Shown: in pieces, positions 43,142-51,833 of the stretch
Position numbering within the stretch: position 1 is the stretch's first letter
Layout: every line of letters begins with the position of its first letter
NCBI GenBank assembly: GCA_035545535.1
Contig: DASZYF010000137.1
Span: 1-64,000 of the forward strand
From: DASZYF01 sp035545535
GTDB taxonomy: Bacteria; Actinomycetota; Actinomycetes; Mycobacteriales; CAJCIY01
Direction of reading: 5' to 3'
Length of the DNA stretch: 64,000 bases
Made by a program: the position numbers and the translations under genes
The notes under the pieces: generated by a model
What the model was told of the DNA's origin: nothing
Seen by the model: the letters and a program-made list of their open reading frames with translations, nothing else
Database searches by the model: none

Positions 43142-44188
43142 TCAGATGCCCACTGCTTCCGCGACGAGACCACGGCAGTGGGTCGCGTCACCGAGTACCA
43201 GGTCGGACGTCGTCGCGCGCTTGAGGTGCAGGTGCGCCACGTGCTCCCACGTGAAGCCGACGCCACCGTGCAGCTGGATCATCGCGCGCGCGACGTCGCG
43301 GTAGGCGCCGGCGCACACCGCCTTCGCGAGCGGACCCACTGCGCGCAGCTCGTCCGGATCTGACTGCGCGGTCCACGAGGCGCACAGCGCCGTCGCCTCG
43401 GCACCTTCCACGAGCACGGCGAGATCGGCGCAACGGTGCTGCAACGCTTGGAAGCTGCCGATGAGCCGGCCGAACTGCTCACGGGTGTTCATGTAGGCGA
43501 CCGTCGTGTCGAGGCAGGCGCGCGCTCCACCCGCGCACTCGGCGGCGAGGAGCACGCGACCGATGTCCTGCGCACGGCGCACGAGGTCGGCATCGGAGGC
43601 CAACAGGCGCGCGCCACCGCTGCCGACGCCGATGTGCGCCTGGCGCCGGGTCTGGTCGAGCGTCATCACCGGGTTCACCGTCACCGCGCCCTTGCGGGTG
43701 TCGACGAGCAGCACCGCGTCGTCGATCGCGACGACGACGATGTCCGCGACGTGCCCGTCGAGCACGTGCTCGAGCGCCCCGGCCCCCGTGCCGGGGTCGC
43801 CGGCCCATGCGCCGTCGACGGCAACCGCGCCGCGCAGCTCTCCGGACGCGAGCCCCGGCAGCAGGGCGAGCGCATCGTCGTCGCCGGTCAGCGCGATCGC
43901 GGCGGCCGCCCACACCGTGCCGAGCAGCGGTACCGGCAGCACGACGCGGCCGATCTCGGACAGCGCGACGCAGAGGTCGATGAGATCGCCGCCCGCACCC
44001 CCGTGCTCCTCCGCGACGGCGAGCCCGGCGATCCCGAGCTGTCCGGTCAGGCGCTGCCAGACGTCGTCGTCATAGCCGCGGTCGGTCGCCATGGCGGCCC
44101 GGACCGCGGCGGGATCACCGTGCTCGGCGCAGAAGTCGCGGACGGCGGCGCGGAGCGCCTGCTGCTCAGGACTGAGCGAGGTCTGCAC
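43142..44188 (-). CDS. Acyl-CoA dehydrogenase, short/atypical subunit
   Basis: A 348-residue ACAD-fold protein starting with VQTSLSPEQQALRAAVRDF. The middle domain is shortened and alanine-rich (no recognisable substrate-binding SEPxAGSD motif). C-terminal NTREQFGRLIGSFQALQH and QLHGGVGFTWEHVAHLHLKR are intact FAD motifs. This matches the partner subunit of heteromeric steroid ACADs. The GTG at 44188 lies 23 bp inside the 3' end of ribBA. The nearest long FadE (fadE30-like) is two genes upstream, so the pairing is separated by ribBA. Confidence 0.84.
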   Translation of the reverse strand: MQTSLSPEQQALRAAVRDFCAEHGDPAAVRAAMATDRGYDDDVWQRLTGQLGIAGLAVAEEHGGAGGDLIDLCVALSEIGRVVLPVPLLGTVWAAAAIALTGDDDALALLPGLASGELRGAVAVDGAWAGDPGTGAGALEHVLDGHVADIVVVAIDDAVLLVDTRKGAVTVNPVMTLDQTRRQAHIGVGSGGARLLASDADLVRRAQDIGRVLLAAECAGGARACLDTTVAYMNTREQFGRLIGSFQALQHRCADLAVLVEGAEATALCASWTAQSDPDELRAVGPLAKAVCAGAYRDVARAMIQLHGGVGFTWEHVAHLHLKRATTSDLVLGDATHCRGLVAEAVGI

Positions 44189-45473
44189 GAGAGGCAGTCT
44201 GCTCGGCCGCCTCGACGTCGGCGTCCACGCCCTCGAGCAGGTGGCCCATGCGCTCACGCTTCGCGCGCAGGTAGCGCACGTTCTCGGGCGTGACGCGGGT
44301 CGCGAGCGGCACCCGCTCGACGATGTCGATGCCGAAGCCGGCCAGACCGCCGTACTTCGCGGGGTTGTTCGTGAGCAACCGCACGGTGGTGACGCCGAGG
44401 TCGGCGAGGATGTGCGCGCCGATGCCGTACTCGCGCGAGTCGACCGGCAGGCCGAGCGCCTCGTTCGCGGCGACGGTGTCGAGGCCCTCGTCCTGGAGCC
44501 CGTACGCGCGCAGCTTGTGCCCGAGCCCGATGCCGCGGCCCTCATGCCCGCGGAGGTAGACGACGACGCCTTCGCCGGCCTCGCCCACCATGCGCAGCGC
44601 GGTCTGCAGCTGCGCGCCGCAGTCGCAGCGCTGCGAGGCGAAGACGTCACCGGTGAGGCACTCGGAGTGCACGCGGACGAGGACGCCACCCTTGCCCGCC
44701 GGCTCGCCCTTCACGAACGCGACGTGCTCCGCGCCGTCGAGCACGCCGGCGTAGGCGACCGCGGTGAACTCGCCGTGCTCGGTGGGGATGCGTGCGGCCG
44801 AGATGCGCTTCACCAGCGCCTCGTGCTGCCGGCGCCAGCGCACCAGCTGCGCGATGGAGATGAGCAGCAGGCCGTGCTCCGCGGCGAACGCGATGAGCTC
44901 AGGGAGGCGCGCCATCTCGCCGTCGGGCTTCACGACCTCGGACAGCACACCCGCCGGCATGCAGCCGGCCAGGCGGGCGAGGTCGACGCTCGCCTCGGTG
45001 TGGCCGGCGCGCTTGAGCACGCCGCCCGCGCGGGCGCGCAACGGGAAGATGTGGCCGGGCCGCACGAGGTCGCTGGGCCTGGTGTCCGGGTCGACGAGCG
45101 CGCGGATGGTCAGCGCGCGGTCCGATGCCGAGATGCCGGTGCTCGTGCCCTCGCGGGCGTCGACGGAGACGGTGAACGCGGTGCGCTGCGCCTCGTCGTT
45201 CGCCTCGTCGGGAACCATCAGCGGCAGGCCGAGCTCGTCGCAGCGCTCGGCCTCGAGCGCCACGCACACCACGCCGGACGTGTGCTTCACGAGGAAGGCG
45301 AGCGCCTCGGGCGTGGCCTTGTCGGCGGCGAGGATGAGGTCGCCCTCGTTCTCGCGGTCCTCGTCGTCGACGACGATCACGATCTCGCCGCGCGCGATGG
45401 CCGCGACGGCCGCCTCCACGGTGGCGAAGGACGCGCCTTCGATGGGGGTGACGACCTCGTCCTCCGTGGCCAT
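44166..45473 (-). CDS. ribBA: Bifunctional DHBP synthase / GTP cyclohydrolase II
   Basis: A 435-residue fusion. The N-terminal RibB domain has GEIVIVVDDEDRENEGDLI and the acidic metal site, plus AREGTSTGISASDRA, and makes the four-carbon unit of riboflavin from ribulose 5-phosphate. The C-terminal RibA domain has HSECLTGDVFASQRCDCG, with the three zinc cysteines, and RGHEGRGIGLGHKLRAYGLQ, converting GTP to the pyrimidine precursor. ATG at 45473 is preceded by MATEDEVV context; upstream in-frame codons are non-homologous. No other riboflavin gene is near. A KstR-box-like palindrome lies 9 bp upstream. Placement among FAD/F420 enzymes suggests cofactor supply on demand. Confidence 0.93.
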   Translation of the reverse strand: MATEDEVVTPIEGASFATVEAAVAAIARGEIVIVVDDEDRENEGDLILAADKATPEALAFLVKHTSGVVCVALEAERCDELGLPLMVPDEANDEAQRTAFTVSVDAREGTSTGISASDRALTIRALVDPDTRPSDLVRPGHIFPLRARAGGVLKRAGHTEASVDLARLAGCMPAGVLSEVVKPDGEMARLPELIAFAAEHGLLLISIAQLVRWRRQHEALVKRISAARIPTEHGEFTAVAYAGVLDGAEHVAFVKGEPAGKGGVLVRVHSECLTGDVFASQRCDCGAQLQTALRMVGEAGEGVVVYLRGHEGRGIGLGHKLRAYGLQDEGLDTVAANEALGLPVDSREYGIGAHILADLGVTTVRLLTNNPAKYGGLAGFGIDIVERVPLATRVTPENVRYLRAKRERMGHLLEGVDADVEAAEQTASRADLAQS

Positions 45474-45481
45474 GAGGAAAT

Positions 45482-45495
45482 TAGAACACGTTCTA
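45482..45495. promoter_or_regulatory. KstR-box-like palindrome directly upstream of ribBA
   Basis: TAGAACACGTTCTA matches TnnAACnnGTTnnA and equals the inner part of the site at 6958. It is 9 bp before the ribBA ATG and 45 bp after the fadE30 stop. Bound protein would block initiation at any promoter this close. Confidence 0.7.
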
Positions 45496-45539
45496 GTCGG
45501 AGGGGCAAGCCGGGCGGAGGTGACCCTCCTCACGGCCGC

Positions 45540-46739
45540 TCAGCGACTGCGCGGAAGGCCGAGGCCGCGCTCGGCGACGATGCCGCGCTGCACCTCGTGC
45601 GAGCCGCCGTAGATCGTGTCGCTGCGGGTGAACAGGTAGAGCCGCTGCCACTCGTCGAGCTCGTAGGGCTCGCCGTCGGCGACGGTGGCGCCCACGCCGA
45701 GCACGTCCATCGCGAGCTCGCCGAGCTGCTGGTGCCACGTGGCCCACAGGAGCTTCGACACCGACGCCTCGGTGCCCGGCGGCACGCCCGCCTCGGCGTT
45801 CCCGAGCGAGACCAGTGCGTGGTAGCGCATGACCCGCAGGCCGATCCACGCCTGCGCAAGGCGGTCGCGGACGAGCGGGTCGTCGGCCTTGCCGTTCTGC
45901 TTCGCGACGGCGCAGAGCGCGTCGAGCTCGCGCGCGAAGCCGACCTGCTGGCCGAGGGTCGCAACCCCGCGCTCGTAGCCGAGCAGCCCCATCGCCACGC
46001 GCCAGCCGTCGCCCGGCGCGCCGAGCATGTCGGCGGCGTTCGCGCGGGCACCGTCGAAGAACACCTCGTTGAACTCCGACGTGCCGGTGATCTGCACGAT
46101 CGGCCGGACCACGATGCCGTCCTGGTGCATCGGCACGAGCAGGAACGACAACCCCGCGTGTTTTGATGATCCAGCCTTCGGGGCCTCGGAGTCCGTGCGG
46201 CACAGTACGAAGCACCAGTCGGCGACGTGCGCGAGCGACGTCCAGACCTTCTGTCCGGTGATCACCCACTCGTCGCCGTCGGGGACCGCCTTGGTGCGCA
46301 CGTTCGCGAGGTCGCTGCCGGCTCCGGGCTCGCTGTAGCCCTGGCACCACAGCACCTCGCCGCTCTTCACACCGGGCAGGAAGCGGCGCTTCTGCTCGTC
46401 GGTGCCGAACGCGAGCACGGTCGGGGCGAGCAGGTACTCCCCCATGTGCCCGAGCCGTCCCGGGCCGCCGGCCCGCGCGTACTCCTCGTGGAAGACCACG
46501 TGCTCGGTGAGGGTCGCCGCGCGCCCGCCGTGCTCCTCGGGCCAGTCGATGCCTATCCAGCCGGCGGCGCCGAGGTGCTTCTCCCACGCGGCCCGTTCCT
46601 GCAGGTGCTCGTGCTCGCTGCCCGGTCCCCCGGTGCCGCGCACGTGCTTCCACTCACCCGAGAGCGACGTCTCGAGCCAGTCACGCACCTCGGCGCGGAA
46701 CTGCTCGTCGCTCTCGCTGAAGCGCAGGTCGACGGTCAC
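45540..46739 (-). CDS. fadE30: Acyl-CoA dehydrogenase FadE30-like (HIP-CoA dehydrogenase)
   Basis: A 399-residue ACAD. Blocks FHEEYARAGGPGRLGHMGEYLL, GQKVWTSLAHVADWCFVLCRT and SEFNEVFFDGARANAADM closely follow mycobacterial FadE30 as I recall it, as do WHQQLGELAMDVLG and DEWQRLYLFTRSDTIYGGS. FadE30 performs the first dehydrogenation of the propionyl side chain of HIP-CoA, the two-ring steroid remnant, and belongs to the KstR2 regulon in mycobacteria. Its GTG overlaps the stop of the upstream SDR. It is the third gene of the minus-strand operon LLM oxidoreductase, SDR, fadE30. Confidence 0.87.
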   Translation of the reverse strand: MTVDLRFSESDEQFRAEVRDWLETSLSGEWKHVRGTGGPGSEHEHLQERAAWEKHLGAAGWIGIDWPEEHGGRAATLTEHVVFHEEYARAGGPGRLGHMGEYLLAPTVLAFGTDEQKRRFLPGVKSGEVLWCQGYSEPGAGSDLANVRTKAVPDGDEWVITGQKVWTSLAHVADWCFVLCRTDSEAPKAGSSKHAGLSFLLVPMHQDGIVVRPIVQITGTSEFNEVFFDGARANAADMLGAPGDGWRVAMGLLGYERGVATLGQQVGFARELDALCAVAKQNGKADDPLVRDRLAQAWIGLRVMRYHALVSLGNAEAGVPPGTEASVSKLLWATWHQQLGELAMDVLGVGATVADGEPYELDEWQRLYLFTRSDTIYGGSHEVQRGIVAERGLGLPRSR

Positions 46740-47572
46740 TTCGCGGCGGACCCCAGGTCGATCGGCAGCGAGATCCCGGTGATGTGACGGCCGGCGTCAC
46801 TGCAGAGGAACAGGATCGCGTTGGTCACGTCGTCGGCCTGCGACCACGGCTCGGGCAGCAGGTTCATCTGGCTGAAGAACGGCGCGATGTCGTCGAGCGT
46901 CGGCTCCGTGAGGTCCGGCCGCATCATCGACGGCAGCACCGGGTTGTCGACCATCGGGGTGCGCACCGTGCCGGGGTGGATCGCGTTGACGCGGATTCCG
47001 AGGTGGCCCCACTCGTGGCAGGCCACCCGCAGCAGCCCCACGAGCCCGGTCTTGGACACACTGTAGCCGGGCAGCCCGCCCCACGAGCGCAGACCCATCA
47101 GCGAGCTGATGAGCACGACCGAGCCGCCCTGACCGCGCTCGACCATGCTGCGGCAGCCCGCGCGCAACGTGTTGAAGACGCCCGTGAGGTTGATGTCGAT
47201 GAGCTCCTGCCACACCTCTTGCGGGGTGTCGAGCAGACCGCCCATGCCCTGGTTGACGCCGGCGTTGGCGATGACGACGTCGACGACCCCGAGCGCGGCA
47301 ACGGCATCGTCCACCCCGTCGTTCAGTGCGACGTGGTCGCGCACGTCGACGACGTGGGTGCTCGTCTTGCCGCCCGCCTCGTTGACGAGGCGCTCGGTCT
47401 CCGCGAGGTCGCCGCGCGTGGCGCCGACGTAGCCCGTGCTGGGGATGTCCTGGCAGACGTCGACGAGGACGAGGTCCGCGCCCTCACGGGCGAACGCGAC
47501 GGCGTGGTTGCGACCCTGCCCTCGCGCCGCGCCCGTGATGAGCACGACCTTGCCTTCGAACCGCCCAGCCAT
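46736..47572 (-). CDS. Mycofactocin-coupled-type SDR
   Basis: A 278-residue SDR. MAGRFEGKVVLITGAARGQGRNHAV is the start typical of the mycofactocin-coupled SDR family, with GQGR in the cofactor loop and an insertion after the second strand (VDVCQDIPSTGYVGATRGDLAET) that buries the nicotinamide. GYSVSKTGLVGLLRV has Tyr-x3-Lys. Such enzymes keep NAD bound and hand electrons to the peptide cofactor mycofactocin. The mft biosynthetic genes are not in the window. It lies between the LLM gene (9 bp gap) and fadE30 (4-nt overlap). Confidence 0.85.
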   Translation of the reverse strand: MAGRFEGKVVLITGAARGQGRNHAVAFAREGADLVLVDVCQDIPSTGYVGATRGDLAETERLVNEAGGKTSTHVVDVRDHVALNDGVDDAVAALGVVDVVIANAGVNQGMGGLLDTPQEVWQELIDINLTGVFNTLRAGCRSMVERGQGGSVVLISSLMGLRSWGGLPGYSVSKTGLVGLLRVACHEWGHLGIRVNAIHPGTVRTPMVDNPVLPSMMRPDLTEPTLDDIAPFFSQMNLLPEPWSQADDVTNAILFLCSDAGRHITGISLPIDLGSAAK

Positions 47573-47581
47573 GGGCGGAAC

Positions 47582-48706
47582 CTACTTCCCGATCTGTGCT
47601 TCGCGCTGACGCGTGGTCGAGTGGACCGGGTCCTTGTCGAACATCGGGATGATGTGCTTCCCGAAGGTCTCGACCGCCTCGACGGCGACATCGATCGGCA
47701 TCGTGGTGGAGAGCATGCCGAACGTGAGCTGGTCGGCGCCGATGTTCTCGTACATCCGCACCGCGTTCTCGACCTCACCCGGGTCACCGATGCAGTAGAG
47801 GCCGCGCTTGATGCCCTCGTCGAGGATCTCGAGCGTGGGCTCCGGCAGGACGGCCGGCCACTGCGGCAGCCACGTCGGCTTCGGCATGGTGTCGAGCCAC
47901 CGGTACACGAGCGTGTTCTGGTAGCCCATCGTGATGTTCGTGGCGATCTGGCGCGCGCGCTGGCTGTCCTCGAGGCACAGCATCTGGCTCGTCACCATGA
48001 CGTTGTTGTTGATGTAGCCGCCGACCGGCTCGGCCTTGTCGATGTTCTTCTTGTAGATCTCGATGAGCGGGGCGAGCGTGTCCGGGTGGCCGTGCGCGAA
48101 GCACAGCACGCCGACGCCGAGCCGCGCCGCCTTCTCGAACGTGCCCGGGTTGCCGGCCGCGATCCACAGCGGCGGGTGCGGGTTCGTGTACGGCTTCGGC
48201 AGGATCTTGCGCTCGGGCATCGTGAAGAACTTGCCCTCGAAGGAGTAGTCGTCCTGCATCCACATCTTCGGCAGCTCGGGCAGGACCTCGTCGAACATCT
48301 CCTTGGTGAGGTCCATCTCGTTGATGCCGAAGCCCTTCTGCTCCGTCGACGAGGAACCCCGGCCCATGCCCAGCTCGAAGCGGCCGTTGGAGAGGTGGTC
48401 GAGCACGGCGACGCGCTCGGCGGTGCGCGCCGGGTGGTTCACGGGCGGCGTGATGTTGAAGATGCCGGAGCCGAGGTGGATGTTCTGCGTGAGGCCCGCG
48501 ACGTAGGCGAGGAACGTCTCGTTCGACGACAGGTGCGAGTACTCGTCGAGGAAGTGGTGCTCGGTCGCCCACGTGTACTTGAAGCCGGCCTTGTCGGCGG
48601 CGATGACCCAGTTCACCTCATCACGCAGACGGTCGCGCTCTGCGTTGGGGTTGCCCTCGCGGAGCACCTTGGGCAGGTAGAGGCTGTTGAAGATGCCGAA
48701 CTCCAC
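47582..48706 (-). CDS. LLM class flavin-dependent monooxygenase-like oxidoreductase
   Basis: A 374-residue luciferase-like protein of the FMN type. VEFGIFNSLYLP begins the barrel, ATEHHFLDEY and SGIFNITPPVNHPARTAERVAVLDHLSNGR follow, then ELGMGRGSSSTEQKGFGI and AAGNPGTFEKAARLGVGVL. The EHHF motif is that of flavin-dependent, luciferase-alpha-like members rather than F420-specific ones. GTG at 48706 is preferred over the upstream in-frame start because AAAGGG lies at suitable distance. Opens the operon that ends with fadE30 and has a CTGACGG-type operator 32 bp upstream. Confidence 0.87.
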   Translation of the reverse strand: MEFGIFNSLYLPKVLREGNPNAERDRLRDEVNWVIAADKAGFKYTWATEHHFLDEYSHLSSNETFLAYVAGLTQNIHLGSGIFNITPPVNHPARTAERVAVLDHLSNGRFELGMGRGSSSTEQKGFGINEMDLTKEMFDEVLPELPKMWMQDDYSFEGKFFTMPERKILPKPYTNPHPPLWIAAGNPGTFEKAARLGVGVLCFAHGHPDTLAPLIEIYKKNIDKAEPVGGYINNNVMVTSQMLCLEDSQRARQIATNITMGYQNTLVYRWLDTMPKPTWLPQWPAVLPEPTLEILDEGIKRGLYCIGDPGEVENAVRMYENIGADQLTFGMLSTTMPIDVAVEAVETFGKHIIPMFDKDPVHSTTRQREAQIGK

Positions 48707-48738
48707 GATCAGGCCCTTTCTCGGGTACACATGCTGAC

Positions 48739-48753
48739 CTGACGGGACGTCAG
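48739..48753. promoter_or_regulatory. CTGACGG-type palindromic operator
   Basis: CTGACGGGACGTCAG lies in the 77-bp gap between the fadE30 operon (start 48706) and the divergent SDR (start 48784). The arms CTGACG/CGTCAG are perfect. Confidence 0.75.
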
Positions 48754-48783
48754 ATCTTCTTGGTCAACAACGGGAGACGTGCG

Positions 48784-49545
48784 GTGGGGCAGCTCGAGGG
48801 GTACGTCGCGGTGGTCACCGGCGCCGGGCAGGGCGTCGGTCACGGCATCGCGCTGGCCCTGGCCGACGAAGGCGCGGACGTCGCCGTGGTGGGCCGGACG
48901 CTGGAGAAGGTCGAGGCGGTGGCCGAGGAGGTGCGCGGCCGCGGCGTGCAGGCGATCGCGGTGGGCTGCGACGTGACGGACCGCACGCAGATCGACGCGG
49001 CGATCGAGCGCACGGTGAGCGAGCTCGGCCGGCTCGACATCCTCGTCAACAACGCGCAGTCCGTGGCGCTCGGCCCGGTGCTCGACATCAAGCCGGAGCA
49101 CGCGGAGATGGTGTGGCGCAGCGGTTTCATGAACGCCCTGCACTGCATGCAGGCCGCGCACCCGCACCTGCTCGCCAGCGGCCGCGGCGCGATCGTCAAC
49201 CTCGGCACCGGGTCCGCCCTGCGCCCGGACCCGGACGGCTACGCGCTCTACGCCGCGGTGAAGGAGGGCGTGCGCACGCTCTCGCGCGCGGCCGCGGTGG
49301 AGTGGGGCAGCGACGGCATCCGCGTGAACACGGTCATCCCGCTCGCCATGTCGCCCGGCTTCCAGCTCTGGAAGAAGTACATGCCGGAGGCGTTCGACGA
49401 GCTGGTCGCGACGGTGCCGCTGGGGCGCATCGGCGACTGCGAGACCGACATCGGCCGCGCGGTCGCGTGGCTCGCCGGCCCGGGCGCGGGCTACATCACC
49501 GGCACGACGCTGATGCTCGACGGCGGCCAGGCGTACCTGCGCTAG
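48784..49545 (+). CDS. Short-chain dehydrogenase/reductase
   Basis: A 253-residue SDR. TGAGQGVGHGIALALADEG, VNNAQSVALGP (Gly replaced by Gln in the NNAG motif) and YALYAAVKEGVRTL with Tyr-x3-Lys are visible. The active-site serine region reads NLGTGSALRP. GTG at 48784 with GGGAG eight bases upstream is preferred over a longer in-frame start. It is alone on the plus strand and ends in a convergent gap before the LLM gene at 49574. The substrate is unknown. Confidence 0.84.
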   Translation: MGQLEGYVAVVTGAGQGVGHGIALALADEGADVAVVGRTLEKVEAVAEEVRGRGVQAIAVGCDVTDRTQIDAAIERTVSELGRLDILVNNAQSVALGPVLDIKPEHAEMVWRSGFMNALHCMQAAHPHLLASGRGAIVNLGTGSALRPDPDGYALYAAVKEGVRTLSRAAAVEWGSDGIRVNTVIPLAMSPGFQLWKKYMPEAFDELVATVPLGRIGDCETDIGRAVAWLAGPGAGYITGTTLMLDGGQAYLR

Positions 49546-49547
49546 CT

Positions 49548-49562
49548 CGACGACGTTCGTCG
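49548..49562. terminator. Short hairpin in a convergent gap
   Basis: CGACGA and TCGTCG pair around CGT in the 28-bp gap between convergent SDR (stop 49545) and LLM (stop 49574) genes. A bidirectional terminator is plausible but the stem is only 6 bp. Confidence 0.35.
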
Positions 49563-49573
49563 CCGTCCGGGCA

Positions 49574-50590
49574 CTAGCCATGGACGAGGTCGGCGATCTG
49601 CTTGAGCTGCTGCGGGTCGCGCACGCCCCCGACGAGGATCTGCGTCACGGGCGACGCGCGCCACACCTCGAGCCGCTCCTTGATGCGCTCGATCGGGCCG
49701 CACAGCGCGATGCCGTCGGCGAGGTCGTCGGGCACGGCCTTCACCGCGGCCTCGCGGTCACCGTCGAGGAACAGCCGCTGGATCTCGGCGGCCTCCTCCT
49801 CGAAGCCCATGCGGGACACCACGTCGTAGTGGAAGTTCACGTCCTTGGCGCCCATGCCGCCGATGTAGAACGCGAGCGTCCACTTGTTGACGGTGATCGC
49901 TTCCTCGACCGTGTCGCGGATGATGACCGTGACCGGGCAGGCGATCTCGAAGTCGCTCGGTGCGTTGCGCAGCGCGTTCGCGTACATCTGCTTCGAGCGC
50001 TCGGGGTGGTAGAAGATCGGCAGCCAGCCCTGCGCGATCTCCGTGCTCATCTCGACGTTCTTGAGCCCCTCGGCGCCGAGGTAGATCGGGATCGTGTCGC
50101 GCACCGGGTGCAGCGTCAGCTTGAGCGGCTTGCCGAGGTTCATGCCGCCCGGGTAGGGCAGCGGGTACTCGGCGGCGTCGTTGGTGACGAGCTCGCGGCG
50201 CCAGGCCTTGCGCAGGATGTCGACGTAGGCGCGGGTGCGCGCGAGCGGCTTCGGGAACGGCTGGCCGTACCAGCCCTCGACGACCTGCGGCCCGCTGACG
50301 CCGAGGCCGAGGCGCAGCCGCCCACCGGAGAGCGCGTCGAGCGTCGCGGCGGTCATCGCCATCGACGCGGGCGAGCGCGCGGACAGCTGCACGAGGCCGG
50401 TGCCGAGCCCGATCTTCGTCGTGCGGGCGCCGTACCAGGCGAGCGGGCTGATGGCGTCGGAGCCGTAGGCCTCGGCCGTCCAGACGCAGTCGTAGCCGCA
50501 GTCCTCCGCCGCCAGGACCGTCTCGGTGGCGTCGTCCGGCTTGGCCGCCCAGTAGCCGAGCATCAGCCCGACCTTCAGGTCCTGCGTCAC
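49574..50590 (-). CDS. LLM class F420-dependent oxidoreductase (Rv3520c-like)
   Basis: A 338-residue luciferase-like protein. MLGYWAAKPDDATETVLAAEDCGYDCVWTAEAYGSDAISPLAW near the N-terminus (in part) and RLRLGLGVSGPQVVEGWYGQPF resemble the F420-dependent oxidoreductase Rv3520c, a member of the KstR cholesterol regulon. Two KstR-like boxes lie between it and the divergent fadA5, as expected for that regulon. The reaction is not established for the family. Start is GTG at 50590. Confidence 0.86.
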   Translation of the reverse strand: MTQDLKVGLMLGYWAAKPDDATETVLAAEDCGYDCVWTAEAYGSDAISPLAWYGARTTKIGLGTGLVQLSARSPASMAMTAATLDALSGGRLRLGLGVSGPQVVEGWYGQPFPKPLARTRAYVDILRKAWRRELVTNDAAEYPLPYPGGMNLGKPLKLTLHPVRDTIPIYLGAEGLKNVEMSTEIAQGWLPIFYHPERSKQMYANALRNAPSDFEIACPVTVIIRDTVEEAITVNKWTLAFYIGGMGAKDVNFHYDVVSRMGFEEEAAEIQRLFLDGDREAAVKAVPDDLADGIALCGPIERIKERLEVWRASPVTQILVGGVRDPQQLKQIADLVHG

Positions 50591-50601
50591 GGGCGCTAGA
50601 C

Positions 50602-50638
50602 TAGAACACGTTTCAGAAATCGGCTAGAACACGTTCCA
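50602..50638. promoter_or_regulatory. Two KstR-box-like sites in the LLM / fadA5 divergent promoter
   Basis: TAGAACACGTTTCA (50602-50615) and TAGAACACGTTCCA (50625-50638) each match TnnAACnnGTTnnA, with start-to-start spacing of 23 bp (about two helical turns). The first lies 12 bp from the LLM start, the second 32 bp from the fadA5 start. fadA5 is a classic KstR target in mycobacteria, which supports reading these as operators. Confidence 0.78.
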
Positions 50639-50669
50639 GTCAGCCCCTATCGAGCTCGCAGGAGACCCC

Positions 50670-51833
50670 ATGGGCACGCCCGTCATCGTCGAGGCCGTCC
50701 GCACCCCGATCGCCCGTCGCGGCAAGGCCCTCGCGGGCCTGCACCCGGCCGAGATCCTCGCCCACGCGCAGCTCGAGGTGATCAAGCGGGCCGGCATCGA
50801 CGCCGCGCTCGTCGAGCAGGTCGTCGGCGGCTGCGTCAGCCAGGCGGGCCCGCAGGCCGCGAACGTCGCACGCAACGCCTGGCTCTGGGCCGGGCTCCCG
50901 CAGGAGACCGCGGCCACCACCGTCGACTGCCAGTGCGGCTCGTCGCAGCAGGCGGCCAACTTCATCCATGCGCTCATCACCGCCGGCACCATCGACGTCG
51001 GCATCGCCTGCGGCGTCGAGTCGATGACCCGCGTGCCGCTCGGCGCCAACGTGCCCCGCGAGCTCGGCGGCACCCGCCCGCCGTCCTGGACGCTCGACCT
51101 GCCCAACCAGTTCGAGGGCGCCGACCGCATCGCGCACGACAAGGGCATCAGTCGCGAGCAGCTCGACGAGTGGGGCGTCATCTCCCAGCAGCGCGCCAAG
51201 CGCGCGTGGGACGAGGGCCGGTTCGACCGCGAGGTCGCGCCGATGACCGTGCCGCTCGTCGACGCCGACGGCAAGCGCACCGAGGAGACGACGACCTTCA
51301 GCAAGGACGAGGGCCTGCGCGAGACCACCATCGAGGGCCTGCGCGCTCTCAAGCCGGTGGCGGAGGGCGGCTTCCACACCGCGGGAACCTCGTCGCAGAT
51401 CAGCGACGGCGCTGCCGCCGTGCTGTTCATGGACTCGGACAAGGCGAAGGCGCTCGGCCTCAAGCCACGGGCTCGCATCGTGTCCGGCGTGCTCGTCGGT
51501 GACGAGCCGTACTACCACCTCAACGGTCCCGTCGCGGCCACCACGAAGGTGCTCGAGAAGGCCGGCATGAAGATCGGCGACATCGACCGGTTCGAGGTAA
51601 ACGAGGCGTTCGGCGCAGTGCTGCTGTCGTGGGCCAAGTCGCACAACCCCGACATGGAGAAGGTCAACGTCAACGGCGGCGCGATCGCGCTCGGCCACCC
51701 GGTCGGCTCCACCGGCGCGCGCCTCATCACCACCGCGCTGCACGAGCTCGAGCGCACCGACGGCTCGACCGCGCTGATCTCGATGTGCGCCGGCGGCGCG
51801 CTCGCGACCGGCACGATCATCGAGCGCCTCTGA
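50670..51833 (+). CDS. fadA5: FadA5, steroid side-chain thiolase
   Basis: A 387-residue thiolase. The nucleophile is Cys89 in TVDCQCGSSQQ, His is in GGAIALGHPVGSTGARLITT, and the second Cys is in SMCAGGALATGTI. DIGIACG-type block VGIACGVESMTRVPLGAN, DLPNQFEGADRIA and GAEPYYHL-type block GDEPYYHLNGPVAATTKVL match mycobacterial FadA5 as I recall it. FadA5 thiolyses 3-oxo-cholest-type CoA thioesters during cholesterol side-chain beta-oxidation. It is first in a three-gene operon with the crotonase and thioesterase; junctions overlap by one base (TGATG). Confidence 0.9.
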   Translation: MGTPVIVEAVRTPIARRGKALAGLHPAEILAHAQLEVIKRAGIDAALVEQVVGGCVSQAGPQAANVARNAWLWAGLPQETAATTVDCQCGSSQQAANFIHALITAGTIDVGIACGVESMTRVPLGANVPRELGGTRPPSWTLDLPNQFEGADRIAHDKGISREQLDEWGVISQQRAKRAWDEGRFDREVAPMTVPLVDADGKRTEETTTFSKDEGLRETTIEGLRALKPVAEGGFHTAGTSSQISDGAAAVLFMDSDKAKALGLKPRARIVSGVLVGDEPYYHLNGPVAATTKVLEKAGMKIGDIDRFEVNEAFGAVLLSWAKSHNPDMEKVNVNGGAIALGHPVGSTGARLITTALHELERTDGSTALISMCAGGALATGTIIERL

